A stretch of 64,000 nucleotides of DNA from JACVRW01 sp963734025 (GTDB lineage Bacteria > Actinomycetota > Thermoleophilia > Solirubrobacterales > Thermoleophilaceae), in NCBI GenBank assembly GCA_963734025.1, contig CAVTFR010000017.1:310001-374000 (forward strand), given 5' to 3'. Of the stretch, positions 34,131-42,625 are shown piece after piece. The number at the start of each line of letters is the position of its first letter. Position 1 is the stretch's first letter. Both the position numbers and the translations under genes were made by a program. The notes beneath the pieces are model-generated. The model ran no database searches, was not told the origin of the DNA, and saw only the letters and a list, made by a program, of their open reading frames with translations.

Positions 34131-36368
34131 TCAGCTCGCCGCGGGAGCCGCGGCAACCTCCACCGGAATCCCGTTCAGCACAGCGTTGCCGGACAGCGGG
34201 TCGACGACCGACTCGTCGGCCAGCACGTTGCTGTTGACGCCCGCGTGCGCCGACGCCACGCCCATTCGCATGCCGTCCTCGTCGTGGCCCCAGCCGTGCG
34301 GGATCGAGATGACCCCCGGCATGATGCCGTCGGTGAGCTCGACGGGCGCCTCGACCTGCCCCGTGCTCGAGCGCACGAGCGCCCGCCCGCCGTCGGCGAG
34401 CCCGAGCCGCGCCGCGTCGGCCGGGTGGATGTGGAGCGTGCAGCGGTCCCTGCCCTTCACGAGCGCCGGGAGGTTGTGCATCCACGAGTTGTTGGAACGC
34501 AGCTGGCGGCGCCCGATCAGCACCATCTCGTCGTTTCGCCGGCGAGTGACCGCCGCGCGCAGTCGCTCGAGGTCGGCGACGATCGGGCCGGGCGTGAGCT
34601 CGACCTTCCCGGACGGCGTGCGCAACACGTCCGGCAGGCGCGGCTCGAGCGGGCCGAGATCGATGCCGTGCGGGTGCTGCTCGAGCACGTCGAGCGTGAG
34701 GCCGTCCGGGTCGTCGCCGAACGCATCCCCGTAGGGCCCGACGCGGATCATCAGGTCGAGGATCCGCTCCGGCCCTCGGCGCGGCTCGAGCGCCTCGAGC
34801 AGCTCGGCGGCGTCGCGGCCGGCGACGCGTGACGCCGGACCGGCGAGCTCGCGCTGGACGAGCGTCTGGATCACCATCGAGTCGAGCGCGTCGACGTCCG
34901 CGTCCGGGCCCTGGCCCGTCACGATCCCGGCGAGCCGCAGGTAGGTGCGCCACTCCGGCGGCACGCTGGGCTCGAGAACCGGTGGCGAGTAGTTCGCGAT
35001 GTTGCGTGCCGCGAGCTGGTAGAGCGCGATGTCGTAGTGCGACTTCTCGAGCGGCTCCGGCCCCGGCAGGATCACGTCGGCGTGGCGGGTCGTCTCGTTG
35101 ACGTAGATGTCGATGGCGAGCATGAACTCGAGCCCCCCGACCGCGCGCGTCAGCCGCTCCGAGTTCGGCGTCGACACGAGCGGGTTGCCCGCGATGGTCA
35201 CGAGCGCTCGGACCTGGTCCTCGCCTGGCGTGTCGATCTCCTCGGCGAGCGCCGCCACCGGCAGCTCGCCGTAGGACTCGGGCAGGCCGCGCACGCGGCT
35301 CGCCCAGCGCCCGAAGCGCACGCCCTTGCCGCTGCCGCCGGCGCCCGACGAGTTCCTCTGGCCGGCCGCGGCGCGGGTGAACATGGCGCCGCCCTCGCGG
35401 TCGAGGTTGCCGGTCAGCACGTTGAGGACGTCGACGAGCCAGCTCGCGAGCGTGCCGAACTCCTGCGTGCAGGTGCCGATGCGCGCGTAGACGGCGCTGC
35501 GCTCCGCGGCGGCCAGCTCGCGTGCCATGCGACGGATCTCGCCCGCCTCGATGCCACACCCGCCCGCCACCGAGTCGGGCGTGAACTCGCTCACGAGCTC
35601 GCGGAGCTCGTTGAGCCCCGCGACGTGGGTGGCGAGCTCGCCCGGGTCGTCGAGCCCCTCCTCGACGAGCGTGCACGCCATCGCGGCGAGCAGCAATGCG
35701 TCGGCGCCGGGCCGGATGAAATGGTGCTCGTCAGCCCCCTCCGCCGTGCGTGTGCGCCGCGGGTCCACGACCACGACCTTGCCGCCGCGCTCGCGGATCG
35801 CGCGCAGGCGGCCGCGCATGTCAGGAGCGGTCAGCAGGCTGCCGTTCGAGACGAGCGGGTTGGCGCCGAGCAGCAGCAGGTGCTCGCAGCGGTCGACGTC
35901 GGGAACGGGAACCGACAGCATCGTGCCGAACATGTGCCCGGCCGAGACCTGCTTCGGCATCTGGTCGACGGTCGACGCGGAGTAGATGTTCTGCGAGCCG
36001 AGCAGCCGCATGAGCGCCGGCGCGTAGAGGACCGCCGAGAGGTTGTGGGCGTTCGGGTTGCCGAGGTAGACGGCCACGGAGTTGCGGCCGTGCTCCGCGA
36101 GGATCGGGGAGAGGCGCCGGTCGATCGCTTCGAAGGCCTCGTCCCAGCTCGCCTCGGCGAGCTCGCCGTCGCGGCGGATGAGCGGCGTCGTCAAGCGGTC
36201 GGGGTCCTCGTGGAGCTGCTTGATTCCGTACGCCTTCGGGCAGATGAAGCCGCGGCTGAAGACGTCTCGCTCGTCGCCGCGGACCGCCACCACATCCCGC
36301 CCTTCGGTCTCGATCTCGAGGCCGCAGGTGGCCTCGCAGAACGGGCAGGTCCGGTGGTGCGTCGCCAT
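34131..36368 (-). CDS. molybdopterin-dependent oxidoreductase (DMSO-reductase superfamily)
   Basis: 745 residues. N-terminal [4Fe-4S] site C8-x2-C11-x3-C15 with C43 (RGFICPK). Further: LYAPALMRLLGSQNIYSAST, GANPLVSNG, VVVDPRRTRTAEGADEH, then TGNLDREGGAMF and the C-terminal molydopterin-dinucleotide domain with PHGWGHDEDG and ANVLADE-like NSNVLADESVVDP. The usual Cys/Ser/Sec molybdenum ligand is not obvious, the aligned region reading STVDQMPKQ. It stands alone without membrane or electron-transfer subunits, as for YyaE-type soluble members. Substrate unknown. Leaderless -10 TAGCAT lies 6 nt before the ATG. Confidence 0.88.
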   Translation of the reverse strand: MATHHRTCPFCEATCGLEIETEGRDVVAVRGDERDVFSRGFICPKAYGIKQLHEDPDRLTTPLIRRDGELAEASWDEAFEAIDRRLSPILAEHGRNSVAVYLGNPNAHNLSAVLYAPALMRLLGSQNIYSASTVDQMPKQVSAGHMFGTMLSVPVPDVDRCEHLLLLGANPLVSNGSLLTAPDMRGRLRAIRERGGKVVVVDPRRTRTAEGADEHHFIRPGADALLLAAMACTLVEEGLDDPGELATHVAGLNELRELVSEFTPDSVAGGCGIEAGEIRRMARELAAAERSAVYARIGTCTQEFGTLASWLVDVLNVLTGNLDREGGAMFTRAAAGQRNSSGAGGSGKGVRFGRWASRVRGLPESYGELPVAALAEEIDTPGEDQVRALVTIAGNPLVSTPNSERLTRAVGGLEFMLAIDIYVNETTRHADVILPGPEPLEKSHYDIALYQLAARNIANYSPPVLEPSVPPEWRTYLRLAGIVTGQGPDADVDALDSMVIQTLVQRELAGPASRVAGRDAAELLEALEPRRGPERILDLMIRVGPYGDAFGDDPDGLTLDVLEQHPHGIDLGPLEPRLPDVLRTPSGKVELTPGPIVADLERLRAAVTRRRNDEMVLIGRRQLRSNNSWMHNLPALVKGRDRCTLHIHPADAARLGLADGGRALVRSSTGQVEAPVELTDGIMPGVISIPHGWGHDEDGMRMGVASAHAGVNSNVLADESVVDPLSGNAVLNGIPVEVAAAPAAS

Positions 36369-36374
36369 GGGGAG

Positions 36375-36380
36375 ATGCTA
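36375..36380 (-). promoter_or_regulatory. -10 hexamer TAGCAT overlapping a stop codon
   Basis: Minus-strand TAGCAT ends 6 nt before ATG 36368. Its TAG is the stop of the upstream thioesterase-like gene. Confidence 0.45.
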
Positions 36381-37100
36381 ACCCGGCTCGCGCAGCTCGA
36401 TCCAAAGCGCCTTCGAGGCGCACAGCATCCGGCCGGCCGAGTCGTACAGCGCCGCGCCGGCCTCACGCTTGCGGCCGTCGCGGCCAAGCGGCCAGGACAC
36501 GATCGAGTGCAGCTCGCCGGCGCACACGGAGCAGCCGAGCCTCGCCGTCAGGCGGGCGAGCACGATCGGCGGCCCGGCGCCGAAGTTCGCGACCGGCGCG
36601 CTCGTCGGGCAGTCGAGCGCGGCCCAGACGTACTCGGGGCGCACCGAGCCGTCGCGGGCGGCCAGCGACTCGTCCGGGCGCCAGCGCGCGCCGAACATCC
36701 CCGCGCGGCCGGTGAGCTCGAGCGGGAAGATCCGCAGGCCGTCACCGGTCGCGCGTTCGGGGCCGCATACGAAGCAGGTGGGGAAGGGGTGCTTCGCCGT
36801 CCAGTGCTCGTGCCCGCCCGCCTCTGCTCGCTCGAGCTCCTCGGGCGGGACCGCATCCGGCACGTCGAGCAGCAGCTCGGTCGGGCGCGCCTCGGCGACG
36901 AGGCGGTCGTCGTCGCGCAGCTCGACCCGCCCCGCGCCCGAGGCCACCTCGAGCGGGCGCTCGAGCGGTGGCGGCTCGCGCAGCGTCACCTCGATCGCCT
37001 CGGCGTCCACCCGCTGCGCCAGCAGGCCGCAGGTGTAGCCGCCGTTGGCCGACCCGGGCGGGCCGTTGTAGCGGGCCGTGATTGTGAGCGAGTCAGTCAC
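36378..37100 (-). CDS. thioesterase-like (hot-dog fold) protein
   Basis: 240 residues. The opening YNGPPGSANGGYTCGLLA, and later FPTCFVCGPERATGDGLRIF and VWAALDCPTSAPV, followed by LARLTARLGCSVCAGE, recall tandem hot-dog domain proteins of the PaaI/acyl-CoA thioesterase type (a GSxxGG-like first domain and a second with W-A-ALD). The catalytic residues cannot be assigned with certainty. It follows the peroxiredoxin with an 8-nt overlap, so the two are in one operon; the pairing has no obvious pathway meaning. Confidence 0.6.
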   Translation of the reverse strand: MTDSLTITARYNGPPGSANGGYTCGLLAQRVDAEAIEVTLREPPPLERPLEVASGAGRVELRDDDRLVAEARPTELLLDVPDAVPPEELERAEAGGHEHWTAKHPFPTCFVCGPERATGDGLRIFPLELTGRAGMFGARWRPDESLAARDGSVRPEYVWAALDCPTSAPVANFGAGPPIVLARLTARLGCSVCAGELHSIVSWPLGRDGRKREAGAALYDSAGRMLCASKALWIELREPG

Positions 37101-37566
37101 CGACGGCGGCGCGCGGAAGCGAATCGAGCGCCTCCCGCAGGTCGCCGACCGTCTGGAAGTCGAGCCCGAGGAGATGGTCGTGGCGGTGGCGCACGATGCC
37201 GTCCTCGTCCACGATGATCACGGCCCGCTTCGTTCCGACGACCGGGGCATGTGCCCCGTAGGACTTGGCGACGGCGCCGTCCTCATCAGCCAGCAGCGGC
37301 ACGTTCAGGTCGTGCTTACCCGAGAACTCGAGGTGCGAGTCGACCCCCTGCGAGGAGATGCCGACGACGGTCGCGTCGAGCGCGCCGAACGCCTCGGCGT
37401 TGTCGCGGTAGGAGCAGAACTGCTGGGTGCAGACCGTCGTGTTGTCGCCCGGGTAGAAGAGCAGGACGACGCGCTCGCCGCGATGGTCCGAGAGCCTGAA
37501 GGCGCCTTCCGTTCCCTCCAGCTCGAAGTCGGGCGCCGGTTCGCCCACACTCGGATGCTTGGCCAT
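37093..37566 (-). CDS. peroxiredoxin, BCP/PrxQ type
   Basis: 157 residues, thiol peroxidase that reduces H2O2 and organic peroxides. Peroxidatic C46 in YPGDNTTVCTQQFC and resolving C51, five residues later, mark the atypical 2-Cys PrxQ class. The opening VGEPAPDFELEGTEG and the RKVVLLFYPGD-like strand fit. ATG 37566 has a leaderless -10 (TATGCT) 6 nt upstream. A longer frame is the antisense of the flippase gene and is not used. First gene of the pair with the thioesterase-like protein. Confidence 0.92.
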   Translation of the reverse strand: MAKHPSVGEPAPDFELEGTEGAFRLSDHRGERVVLLFYPGDNTTVCTQQFCSYRDNAEAFGALDATVVGISSQGVDSHLEFSGKHDLNVPLLADEDGAVAKSYGAHAPVVGTKRAVIIVDEDGIVRHRHDHLLGLDFQTVGDLREALDSLPRAAVGD

Positions 37567-37572
37567 GGGCGG

Positions 37573-37578
37573 AGCATA
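37573..37578 (-). promoter_or_regulatory. -10 hexamer TATGCT for the peroxiredoxin gene
   Basis: Minus-strand TATGCT ends 6 nt before the ATG; leaderless type. Confidence 0.4.
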
Positions 37579-37585
37579 CGCGGGC

Positions 37586-38977
37586 TCACGCGCGCCGGTA
37601 GAGGAGGAAGAGCGCGGCGCTGAGGGCCGCCGCGGCGCCCGTGAAGGCGAGCTCGACCTGCAGCACGCGGTCGTCGAACTCGGCCAGCAGCAGGAACGCG
37701 ACGAACGCCGCCGCGGCCGCGAGCCAGGACGCCGAGGCCTGCGCCGCGAGGCTGTGCGCGAGCAGGGCCTGGTTGAGCGTCGCCGCCGCCAGGTAGAGGC
37801 CCATGCCAAGCGCCACCAGCACCAGGCCGCCGCGCTCGTAGTCGAACTCGCCGCCGAACAGCAGGTCCATCACCCACGGACCGAGGACGAGCATGGCGAG
37901 CGCGACGCAGCCCGCGAAACCGGCGATGGCCATGAGAGTGAGGTTGACGCTGCGCCGGAACGGGTCTGTCTCGCCGCCCGCGCGCAGACGCGTGAGGTGG
38001 GGGAGGATCGAGGTCTGGACGGCCTGGAAGAGCTGTAGCGGCGCCCGCGCGATCAACAGGACGTTGAAGACGATGCCGGCGAGCGCCGCCCCGCGCGCGC
38101 CTTCCTCGCTCGCCTCGATCAGCAGCGGGCCTGCGTTCAGGAAGGTCTGCTCGCAGACCATGATCAGGAGCACGGCGGCGGCGAAGCCGGTGCCGCGCGC
38201 GAGGGTGAACTCGGGCTCACGCGCCGCCGGCTCGTCGCGGGCGGCGGCGTCGAGCTGCGCGGCGACTGGGGCATCGGTATCGCCGGCATCCGCGGGTGCA
38301 AGGCGCCGCGCCAGCGCCGGCGGCACGACCGCCAGCGACACGATCGGGGCGGCCGCCATTCCGAGCGCCACGGCGGTCTGGCCTTCGGCGATCCCGATCG
38401 CCACCGCGAGCGCGAACAGGCAACGCGAGGTCGCCTCCATGAGCACCAGCCCGCCGTAGAGGCCGAAGCGGTGGTTGCCGGCGAGGTAGCCGCGCGCGAA
38501 GTAGCTCGCCGCGTACGCGAGCACCGCGACGACGAGTACCCAGTAGAGCTCCGTCGAGCCGCCCAGCAGGTCGTCCTGGATCGGGCCTCTCAGCGCGAGC
38601 GCGACGACGGCGAACGCGACGCCGAGCGCCAGCTGGATGGTGGCGGCAACGCGCAGGTGGTGGCTGCCCTCGATGCCGCGCGCGTCGTGGTCCGCGATCG
38701 TCCGCGAGAGCAGCTGCTCGACCGGCCGGTAGAGCACCGAGACGGTGATGAAGATCGCCGACCACAGCAGCGTGATGCGCCCGTATTCGTCCGCCGTCAG
38801 CGCGTGCGAGGCGAGCGAGAAGTACGCGAAAGTGACCAGCCCGGTCACGCCGATGCCGACCGACAGGACCGCCGCCCCGCGGCCGTATGAAGTCGATCCG
38901 GGGGCTCCTACCCCCGGGCCCCCGTTGGCTACTGGCCGGCCGCGCTTGCCTGGAGGGCTAGCGCCCGGTGCGGACAA
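37586..38977 (-). CDS. polysaccharide flippase (Wzx/MATE-like membrane protein)
   Basis: 463 residues with about twelve to fourteen membrane segments after a ~35-residue Gly/Pro-rich N-terminus. Features of the polysaccharide-biosynthesis (MVF/MATE) fold: GVTGLVTFAYFSLASHALTA near the first span, then RPVEQLLSRTIADH and a second half with LLIEASEEGARGAALAGIVF and LVLGPWVMDLLFGGEFDYER. It would flip lipid-linked glycans across the membrane. It overlaps the upstream methyltransferase by 20 nt and forms an operon with that gene and a glycosyltransferase: flippase, methyltransferase and GT2, a coherent surface-glycan set. Confidence 0.82.
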   Translation of the reverse strand: MSAPGASPPGKRGRPVANGGPGVGAPGSTSYGRGAAVLSVGIGVTGLVTFAYFSLASHALTADEYGRITLLWSAIFITVSVLYRPVEQLLSRTIADHDARGIEGSHHLRVAATIQLALGVAFAVVALALRGPIQDDLLGGSTELYWVLVVAVLAYAASYFARGYLAGNHRFGLYGGLVLMEATSRCLFALAVAIGIAEGQTAVALGMAAAPIVSLAVVPPALARRLAPADAGDTDAPVAAQLDAAARDEPAAREPEFTLARGTGFAAAVLLIMVCEQTFLNAGPLLIEASEEGARGAALAGIVFNVLLIARAPLQLFQAVQTSILPHLTRLRAGGETDPFRRSVNLTLMAIAGFAGCVALAMLVLGPWVMDLLFGGEFDYERGGLVLVALGMGLYLAAATLNQALLAHSLAAQASASWLAAAAAFVAFLLLAEFDDRVLQVELAFTGAAAALSAALFLLYRRA

Positions 38978-39581
38978 GAAGCACGGTCCACGGGAACGGC
39001 GAGCGGGCCTCCTCGACCGTCCCGTAGCGCGAGAGCAGCGAGACGAACGCCCGCCTGGACCAGTGGTTCACGTGGCCCGGCGTGTTGCCGAGGTCGCGCA
39101 GGTAGGCGCCGCGCGCCATGTTGAGGCCGCGCCAGAGTGGTTCGCGCGGGACCGATACGAGCAGGTGGCGGCGCGCCACGCGTGCCATCTCGGCGACCGT
39201 CGCCTCGGGGTCGGGGACATGCTCGAGCACCTCGATGGCGGTGGCGAGGTCGAACTCGTCGTCGCCGAACGACAGGCGCGTGGCCTCCTCGGCGCGGAAC
39301 TCGAGGTTGTCGCGCGAGCGCTTCTCCCACTCCGCGCGCAGCTTCGGGTCGTCGAGGTCGATGCCGACGATGCGGCGGTCGCCAAGGCGCTCGGCCCACT
39401 CGACCGTCAGCACGCCCTCGCCGCAGCCCACGTCGAGCACGGACTCAGGGGCCGCCTTCGCCCAGAGCTCGTCGAGGGCCGTGTGGAAGCCCGCCATCAG
39501 GCGCTTCACGACCGGGTTCTGAGAGCCGTACTTGTCGAAGGTGTTGCCGGTCGGCACCTCCGTCGCAGGGGCGGTGCTCAC
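38958..39581 (-). CDS. SAM-dependent methyltransferase (class I)
   Basis: 207 residues from GTG 39581, which overlaps the glycosyltransferase TGA (GTGA). Motif I is VLDVGCGEGVLT (about 49-60), followed by IVGIDLDDPKLR, LEFRAEEATRLSFGDDEFD and ATAIEVLEHVPDPEATV. These are the UbiE/small-molecule type. The opening FDKYGSQNPVVKRLMAGF is typical of methyltransferases found in polysaccharide clusters. A longer frame (to 40004) is antisense of the GT2 gene. It probably modifies a glycan intermediate or lipid carrier product. Confidence 0.85.
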   Translation of the reverse strand: MSTAPATEVPTGNTFDKYGSQNPVVKRLMAGFHTALDELWAKAAPESVLDVGCGEGVLTVEWAERLGDRRIVGIDLDDPKLRAEWEKRSRDNLEFRAEEATRLSFGDDEFDLATAIEVLEHVPDPEATVAEMARVARRHLLVSVPREPLWRGLNMARGAYLRDLGNTPGHVNHWSRRAFVSLLSRYGTVEEARSPFPWTVLLVRTGR

Positions 39582-40636
39582 AGCTTGAGGGCCTCCCGCT
39601 CCTCCGTCTTGCCGGTGGCGCGCCCGGCCTGCGCGCCGGTGGTCGCGGCCTGCCCCGTGTCGGTCGCGCCGGGCTCGTAGTGCGACGGCTCGACGCCGAG
39701 ATGCAGCTCCACACGCCGCACCCGCTCGAGGATGCGCTGCTGCAGCACGCGCGAGCCGGCGAGGATGTCGCCCAGCACCCCGAGCGCGGCGAATTGCACC
39801 GCGACGATGAAGAGCGTCGAGCCGAGGATCAACGACTGGACGTGGCCGTCGGTCTCGCCCTGGATCACGAACACGCCGAAGCGGATCCAGAGAAACGCGC
39901 CGGCGAGCGCGGTGAGGATGGCGGCGGCGAGGAAGACGCGCAGCGGCTCGTAGAGCGCGTAGATGCGGAAGATCGACGCCGTGTTGCGGCGCACGTACGA
40001 CCACATCGACGGGAACAACCGCGACTCGCGCGTCTGGTCGTTCGTCCGGATCGGAACGTGATCGACCGCGACCGTCTGCTTACCGGCTTGGATGATCGTC
40101 TCGAGCGTATAGGTGAACTTCGACACCACGTTCATCTGCAGCGCGGCCTCGCGGTTGTAGGCGCGGAAGCCTGAGGTGGTGTCGGGCACGTTCGTGTCGG
40201 ACGCGCGCCTGACCACCGCGCTGCCGAGCCGCTGCAGGCGCTTCTTGAGCGGCGAGAAGTGCTCGATCTGGTCCGTCTCGCGGTCGCCGATCACCATGTC
40301 CGCCTCGCCGGCGAGGATCGGCGCGACAAGCTTCGGGATGTCGCCGCCGAAGTACTGGTTGTCGGCATCGGTGTTGACGACGATGTCGGCGCCGAGCTTG
40401 AGCGCGGCGTCGAGCCCGGCCTGGAAGGCGGCCGCGAGCCCCTTGTTGTTCGTGAGGCGCACGATGTGGTCGACGCCATGCGCGCGCGCGACCTCGACGG
40501 TGCGGTCGGCCGACCCGTCGTCGATCACGAGCCACTCGACCTGGTCGACTCCCGCGACCTCGCGTGGGAGGTCGGCGAGGGTCGCGGGAAGCGTGTGCTC
40601 CTCGTCGTAGCAGGGGATCTGGATGATCAGCTTCAT
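39578..40636 (-). CDS. family 2 glycosyltransferase, dolichyl/polyprenyl-phosphate sugar synthase type
   Basis: 352 residues. GT-A domain: MKLIIQIPCYDEEHTLP, WLVIDDGSADRTVEVA, NKGLAAAFQAGLDAAL and the DxD-containing VVNTDADNQYFGGDIP, then FSPLKKRLQRLGSAVVRRA, and a GFRAYNREAA motif of DPM1-like enzymes. Two membrane segments follow (around 240-300), as in ArnC/GtrB. Such enzymes load a sugar onto undecaprenyl phosphate for use by membrane GT-C transferases, several of which are in this region. It heads the operon with the methyltransferase and flippase and is divergent from 40755. Confidence 0.9.
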   Translation of the reverse strand: MKLIIQIPCYDEEHTLPATLADLPREVAGVDQVEWLVIDDGSADRTVEVARAHGVDHIVRLTNNKGLAAAFQAGLDAALKLGADIVVNTDADNQYFGGDIPKLVAPILAGEADMVIGDRETDQIEHFSPLKKRLQRLGSAVVRRASDTNVPDTTSGFRAYNREAALQMNVVSKFTYTLETIIQAGKQTVAVDHVPIRTNDQTRESRLFPSMWSYVRRNTASIFRIYALYEPLRVFLAAAILTALAGAFLWIRFGVFVIQGETDGHVQSLILGSTLFIVAVQFAALGVLGDILAGSRVLQQRILERVRRVELHLGVEPSHYEPGATDTGQAATTGAQAGRATGKTEEREALKL

Positions 40637-40705
40637 CCGCCGCCCGTAGCGTAGACGGAGGACAGGAGGGCCTTGCCGTTCATCGGCCCTTCACTTCCCT
40701 GTTAC

Positions 40706-40723
40706 CCCTCCTTCACAGGAGGG
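40706..40723. promoter_or_regulatory. perfect 7-bp hairpin in a divergent gap
   Basis: CCCTCCT and AGGAGGG flank a 4-nt loop (TCAC), between the divergent GT2 and 40755 genes, 15 nt before a TAGCGT hexamer. It has no T-tract, so an operator or leader structure is more likely than a terminator. The right arm resembles a ribosome site but is too far from the ATG. Confidence 0.35.
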
Positions 40724-40737
40724 TCGCGCCCGGCGCC

Positions 40738-40743
40738 TAGCGT
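40738..40743 (+). promoter_or_regulatory. -10 hexamer TAGCGT
   Basis: TAGCGT ends 11 nt before ATG 40755. Confidence 0.35.
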
Positions 40744-40754
40744 GACGCGCGAGA

Positions 40755-42218
40755 ATGGCGAAGCTCCTTGCCGCCTGCCTGGCGCTCGCCGCCCTGTCGT
40801 TGCTGCTGCCGTCGCAGCCGAGCTACGACCCCTTCGCCTGGCTCGTCTGGGGCCGGGAGATCGCCCACTTCGATCTCGACACCACCGGCGGCTCCTCGTG
40901 GAAGCCGCTGCCCGTGGTATTCACGATCCTGTTCGCGCCCTTCTCGCGCGTCGACGACGCGATCCCGGTGGCGCTCTGGATCGTGGTCGCCCGCACAGGC
41001 GCGCTCTTCGCCCTGGTGCTCGCGTTCCGGCTCGCCGCGCGCCTGGCCGGTGGAGGCGTCACCGGCGCGATCGGGGGCGCCGTAGCCGCGGCGACGCTGT
41101 TCGTCCTGCCCGACTGGCTCCAGTTCAGCGCGCACGGCAGCGAGGCGCCCTGGGCTGTCGCGCTGATGTTCTGGGCGATCTGGCGCCACCTCGACGGTCG
41201 CCGCGATCACGCCTTCGTGCTCGGCGTGCTCGCCTGCCTGCTGCGACCCGAGCTGGTGCCGTTCCTCGGCCTCTACACGCTCTGGCTGTGGTGGGCGGAG
41301 CCGCGGCTGCGTCTGCTCGTCGCCGGCTGCGTCGTCGTGTCCGCCGCCGCATGGCTGATCCCCGAGTGGATCGGCGCCGGCAACCCGCTCGACGGCGCCA
41401 GACAGGCCACGGGCGAGCCGGTGTGGAGCCTCTCGCACGCGGAGCGGCCCTGGCTCGCCGCTCTCGAGCTCGGCCACGATCACGCGGGCCTGCTCGTCGA
41501 GCTGCTCGCGCTCGCGGCGGTCGTCTGGGCGCTGTTCGCGCGCCGGCTCGCCCCGCTCCTCCTCGCTGCGGTGGTCATCGCGGAGGCGGCGTTGTTCGCG
41601 CTGATGACCCAGGCCGGGTTCTCGGGCAACCCGCGCTACGTCCTTCCCGCGCTTGCCCTGACCAGCGTGCTGGCGGGGGTGGGCACCGCTCGTCTGCTCG
41701 CCGCCGCGGGCAGGCTGACGGCCCGGCCCTCACCGGCGCTCGGCGCGGCCGCCGCCGCGCTGGTGCTGGCGATCGTGGCAGTGCCGTTCGCGGACGAGCG
41801 TGCGCGGCGGATGGACCGCGAGGCGCATCAGGTCGGCGTCCGCATGGACCTGCACCGCGACCTGGCCGAGGCGGTCGAGCGCCTCGGCGGGCCGCGCGCG
41901 GTCGGCGCCCTCGGCACGGCCACGGCGAACCGCGCCTACCACAGCCATCTCGCCTGGGAGCTCAAGGTCCCGATCAGCGTGGTCGAGGCGGTGAGCGCCC
42001 ACCGGCTGGTGTTCCGCTCGTGGCGGGTCCTGAGCGCCGGGCGGGTGTACACCACGGGTCGCGCGCGGACGCGTCGGACTGTCCTCCGGTTGGGGGACTG
42101 GCGTGTAGTCCGCCGGGACGGGATCACTTTCCCGCTCGCCCGCGCCCAGGCCAGTCGCACGGCACCTGCCCGGCCCGGCCGCCGGGATCCGGTTTACAGC
42201 AAGTTTGCAGGGAATTAA
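40755..42218 (+). CDS. multi-span membrane protein, paralogue of 49915 (probable GT-C-like)
   Basis: 487 residues with about ten membrane segments and a soluble C-terminal part. The block PSYDPFAWLVWGREIAHFDL, then GGSSWKPLPVVFTILFAP, RHLDGRRDHA and the FLGLYTLWLWWAEPRLRL region are shared almost motif for motif with the protein at 49915-51552, showing a duplicated gene. The layout (short loop with Asp after the first span, many spans) is like a lipid-linked-sugar glycosyltransferase, but no catalytic DE pair is clear. It probably acts in the same surface-glycan pathway as its neighbours. Function unknown. Confidence 0.7.
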   Translation: MAKLLAACLALAALSLLLPSQPSYDPFAWLVWGREIAHFDLDTTGGSSWKPLPVVFTILFAPFSRVDDAIPVALWIVVARTGALFALVLAFRLAARLAGGGVTGAIGGAVAAATLFVLPDWLQFSAHGSEAPWAVALMFWAIWRHLDGRRDHAFVLGVLACLLRPELVPFLGLYTLWLWWAEPRLRLLVAGCVVVSAAAWLIPEWIGAGNPLDGARQATGEPVWSLSHAERPWLAALELGHDHAGLLVELLALAAVVWALFARRLAPLLLAAVVIAEAALFALMTQAGFSGNPRYVLPALALTSVLAGVGTARLLAAAGRLTARPSPALGAAAAALVLAIVAVPFADERARRMDREAHQVGVRMDLHRDLAEAVERLGGPRAVGALGTATANRAYHSHLAWELKVPISVVEAVSAHRLVFRSWRVLSAGRVYTTGRARTRRTVLRLGDWRVVRRDGITFPLARAQASRTAPARPGRRDPVYSKFAGN

Positions 42219-42303
42219 CAGACCCTCCGCGACGAGTAGAACGCGCCGGTCCGGGTAGTAACTCTCTCGCAACGCGAGGTTCACGGCACGGCAACACCTC
42301 TGC

Positions 42304-42309
42304 TAGCCT
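42304..42309 (+). promoter_or_regulatory. possible promoter TTCACG-18-TAGCCT
   Basis: A TAGCCT hexamer with a weak -35-like TTCACG (42280-42285). It would give a leader of about 60 nt before ATG 42374. The 155-nt gap 42219-42373 holds no other feature I can support. Confidence 0.35.
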
Positions 42310-42373
42310 GCGCGTCTCGCCGCAGGGCGACGCCTTTCTTCGAACCCGGCCTCTACTGGAGCCCACGAGCACC

Positions 42374-42565
42374 ATGAGCACCGTCATCGCCTATCTGGAT
42401 CCCGGCAGCGGGAGCATGATCCTGCAGATCATCGCGGGCGGGCTCGCGGCGGTCGCCGTCACCGCCAAGCTCTACTGGAACCGCATCCTCAGGTTCCTGC
42501 GCATCCGCAAGGACGAGCCGGAGACGCCCAAGTCCGACGCCACGCAGGGCACGGACACGGCCTAG
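42374..42565 (+). CDS. 63-residue membrane protein with DPGSGS motif
   Basis: 63 residues: a conserved head IAYLDPGSGSMILQIIAGG, one membrane span continuing to about residue 35, then a basic stretch (LYWNRILRFLRIRKD) and a hydrophilic tail. The 'Y-x-DPG-(S/T)-GS' head is a recurrent pattern of very small membrane proteins next to polysaccharide and phosphotransferase-like genes; I know no function. It is followed by a methyltransferase and an LTA-synthase-like enzyme and may be an accessory of that pair. Confidence 0.7.
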   Translation: MSTVIAYLDPGSGSMILQIIAGGLAAVAVTAKLYWNRILRFLRIRKDEPETPKSDATQGTDTA

Positions 42566-42607
42566 GGCCACTCAGGCGCCCGCCGGTGAGGGCCCGCCGG
42601 CACTGGC

Positions 42608-42613
42608 TACCAT
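42608..42613 (+). promoter_or_regulatory. -10 hexamer TACCAT
   Basis: TACCAT ends 12 nt before ATG 42626; no Shine-Dalgarno. Confidence 0.35.
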
Positions 42614-42625
42614 TCCCCGCCGCTC

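Noticed and set aside
35037..37217. 726-codon plus-strand frame over the molybdopterin gene and its neighbour
   Set aside because: Antisense shadow; the minus-strand genes carry clear family motifs.
40706..40723. Rho-independent terminator
   Set aside because: A good hairpin but with no T-tract and lying between two divergent starts, where no transcript needs ending.
42219..42373. tRNA-like TTCGAACCC segment near 42341
   Set aside because: No cloverleaf can be drawn around it, and a similar string at 42659 is inside a coding region.
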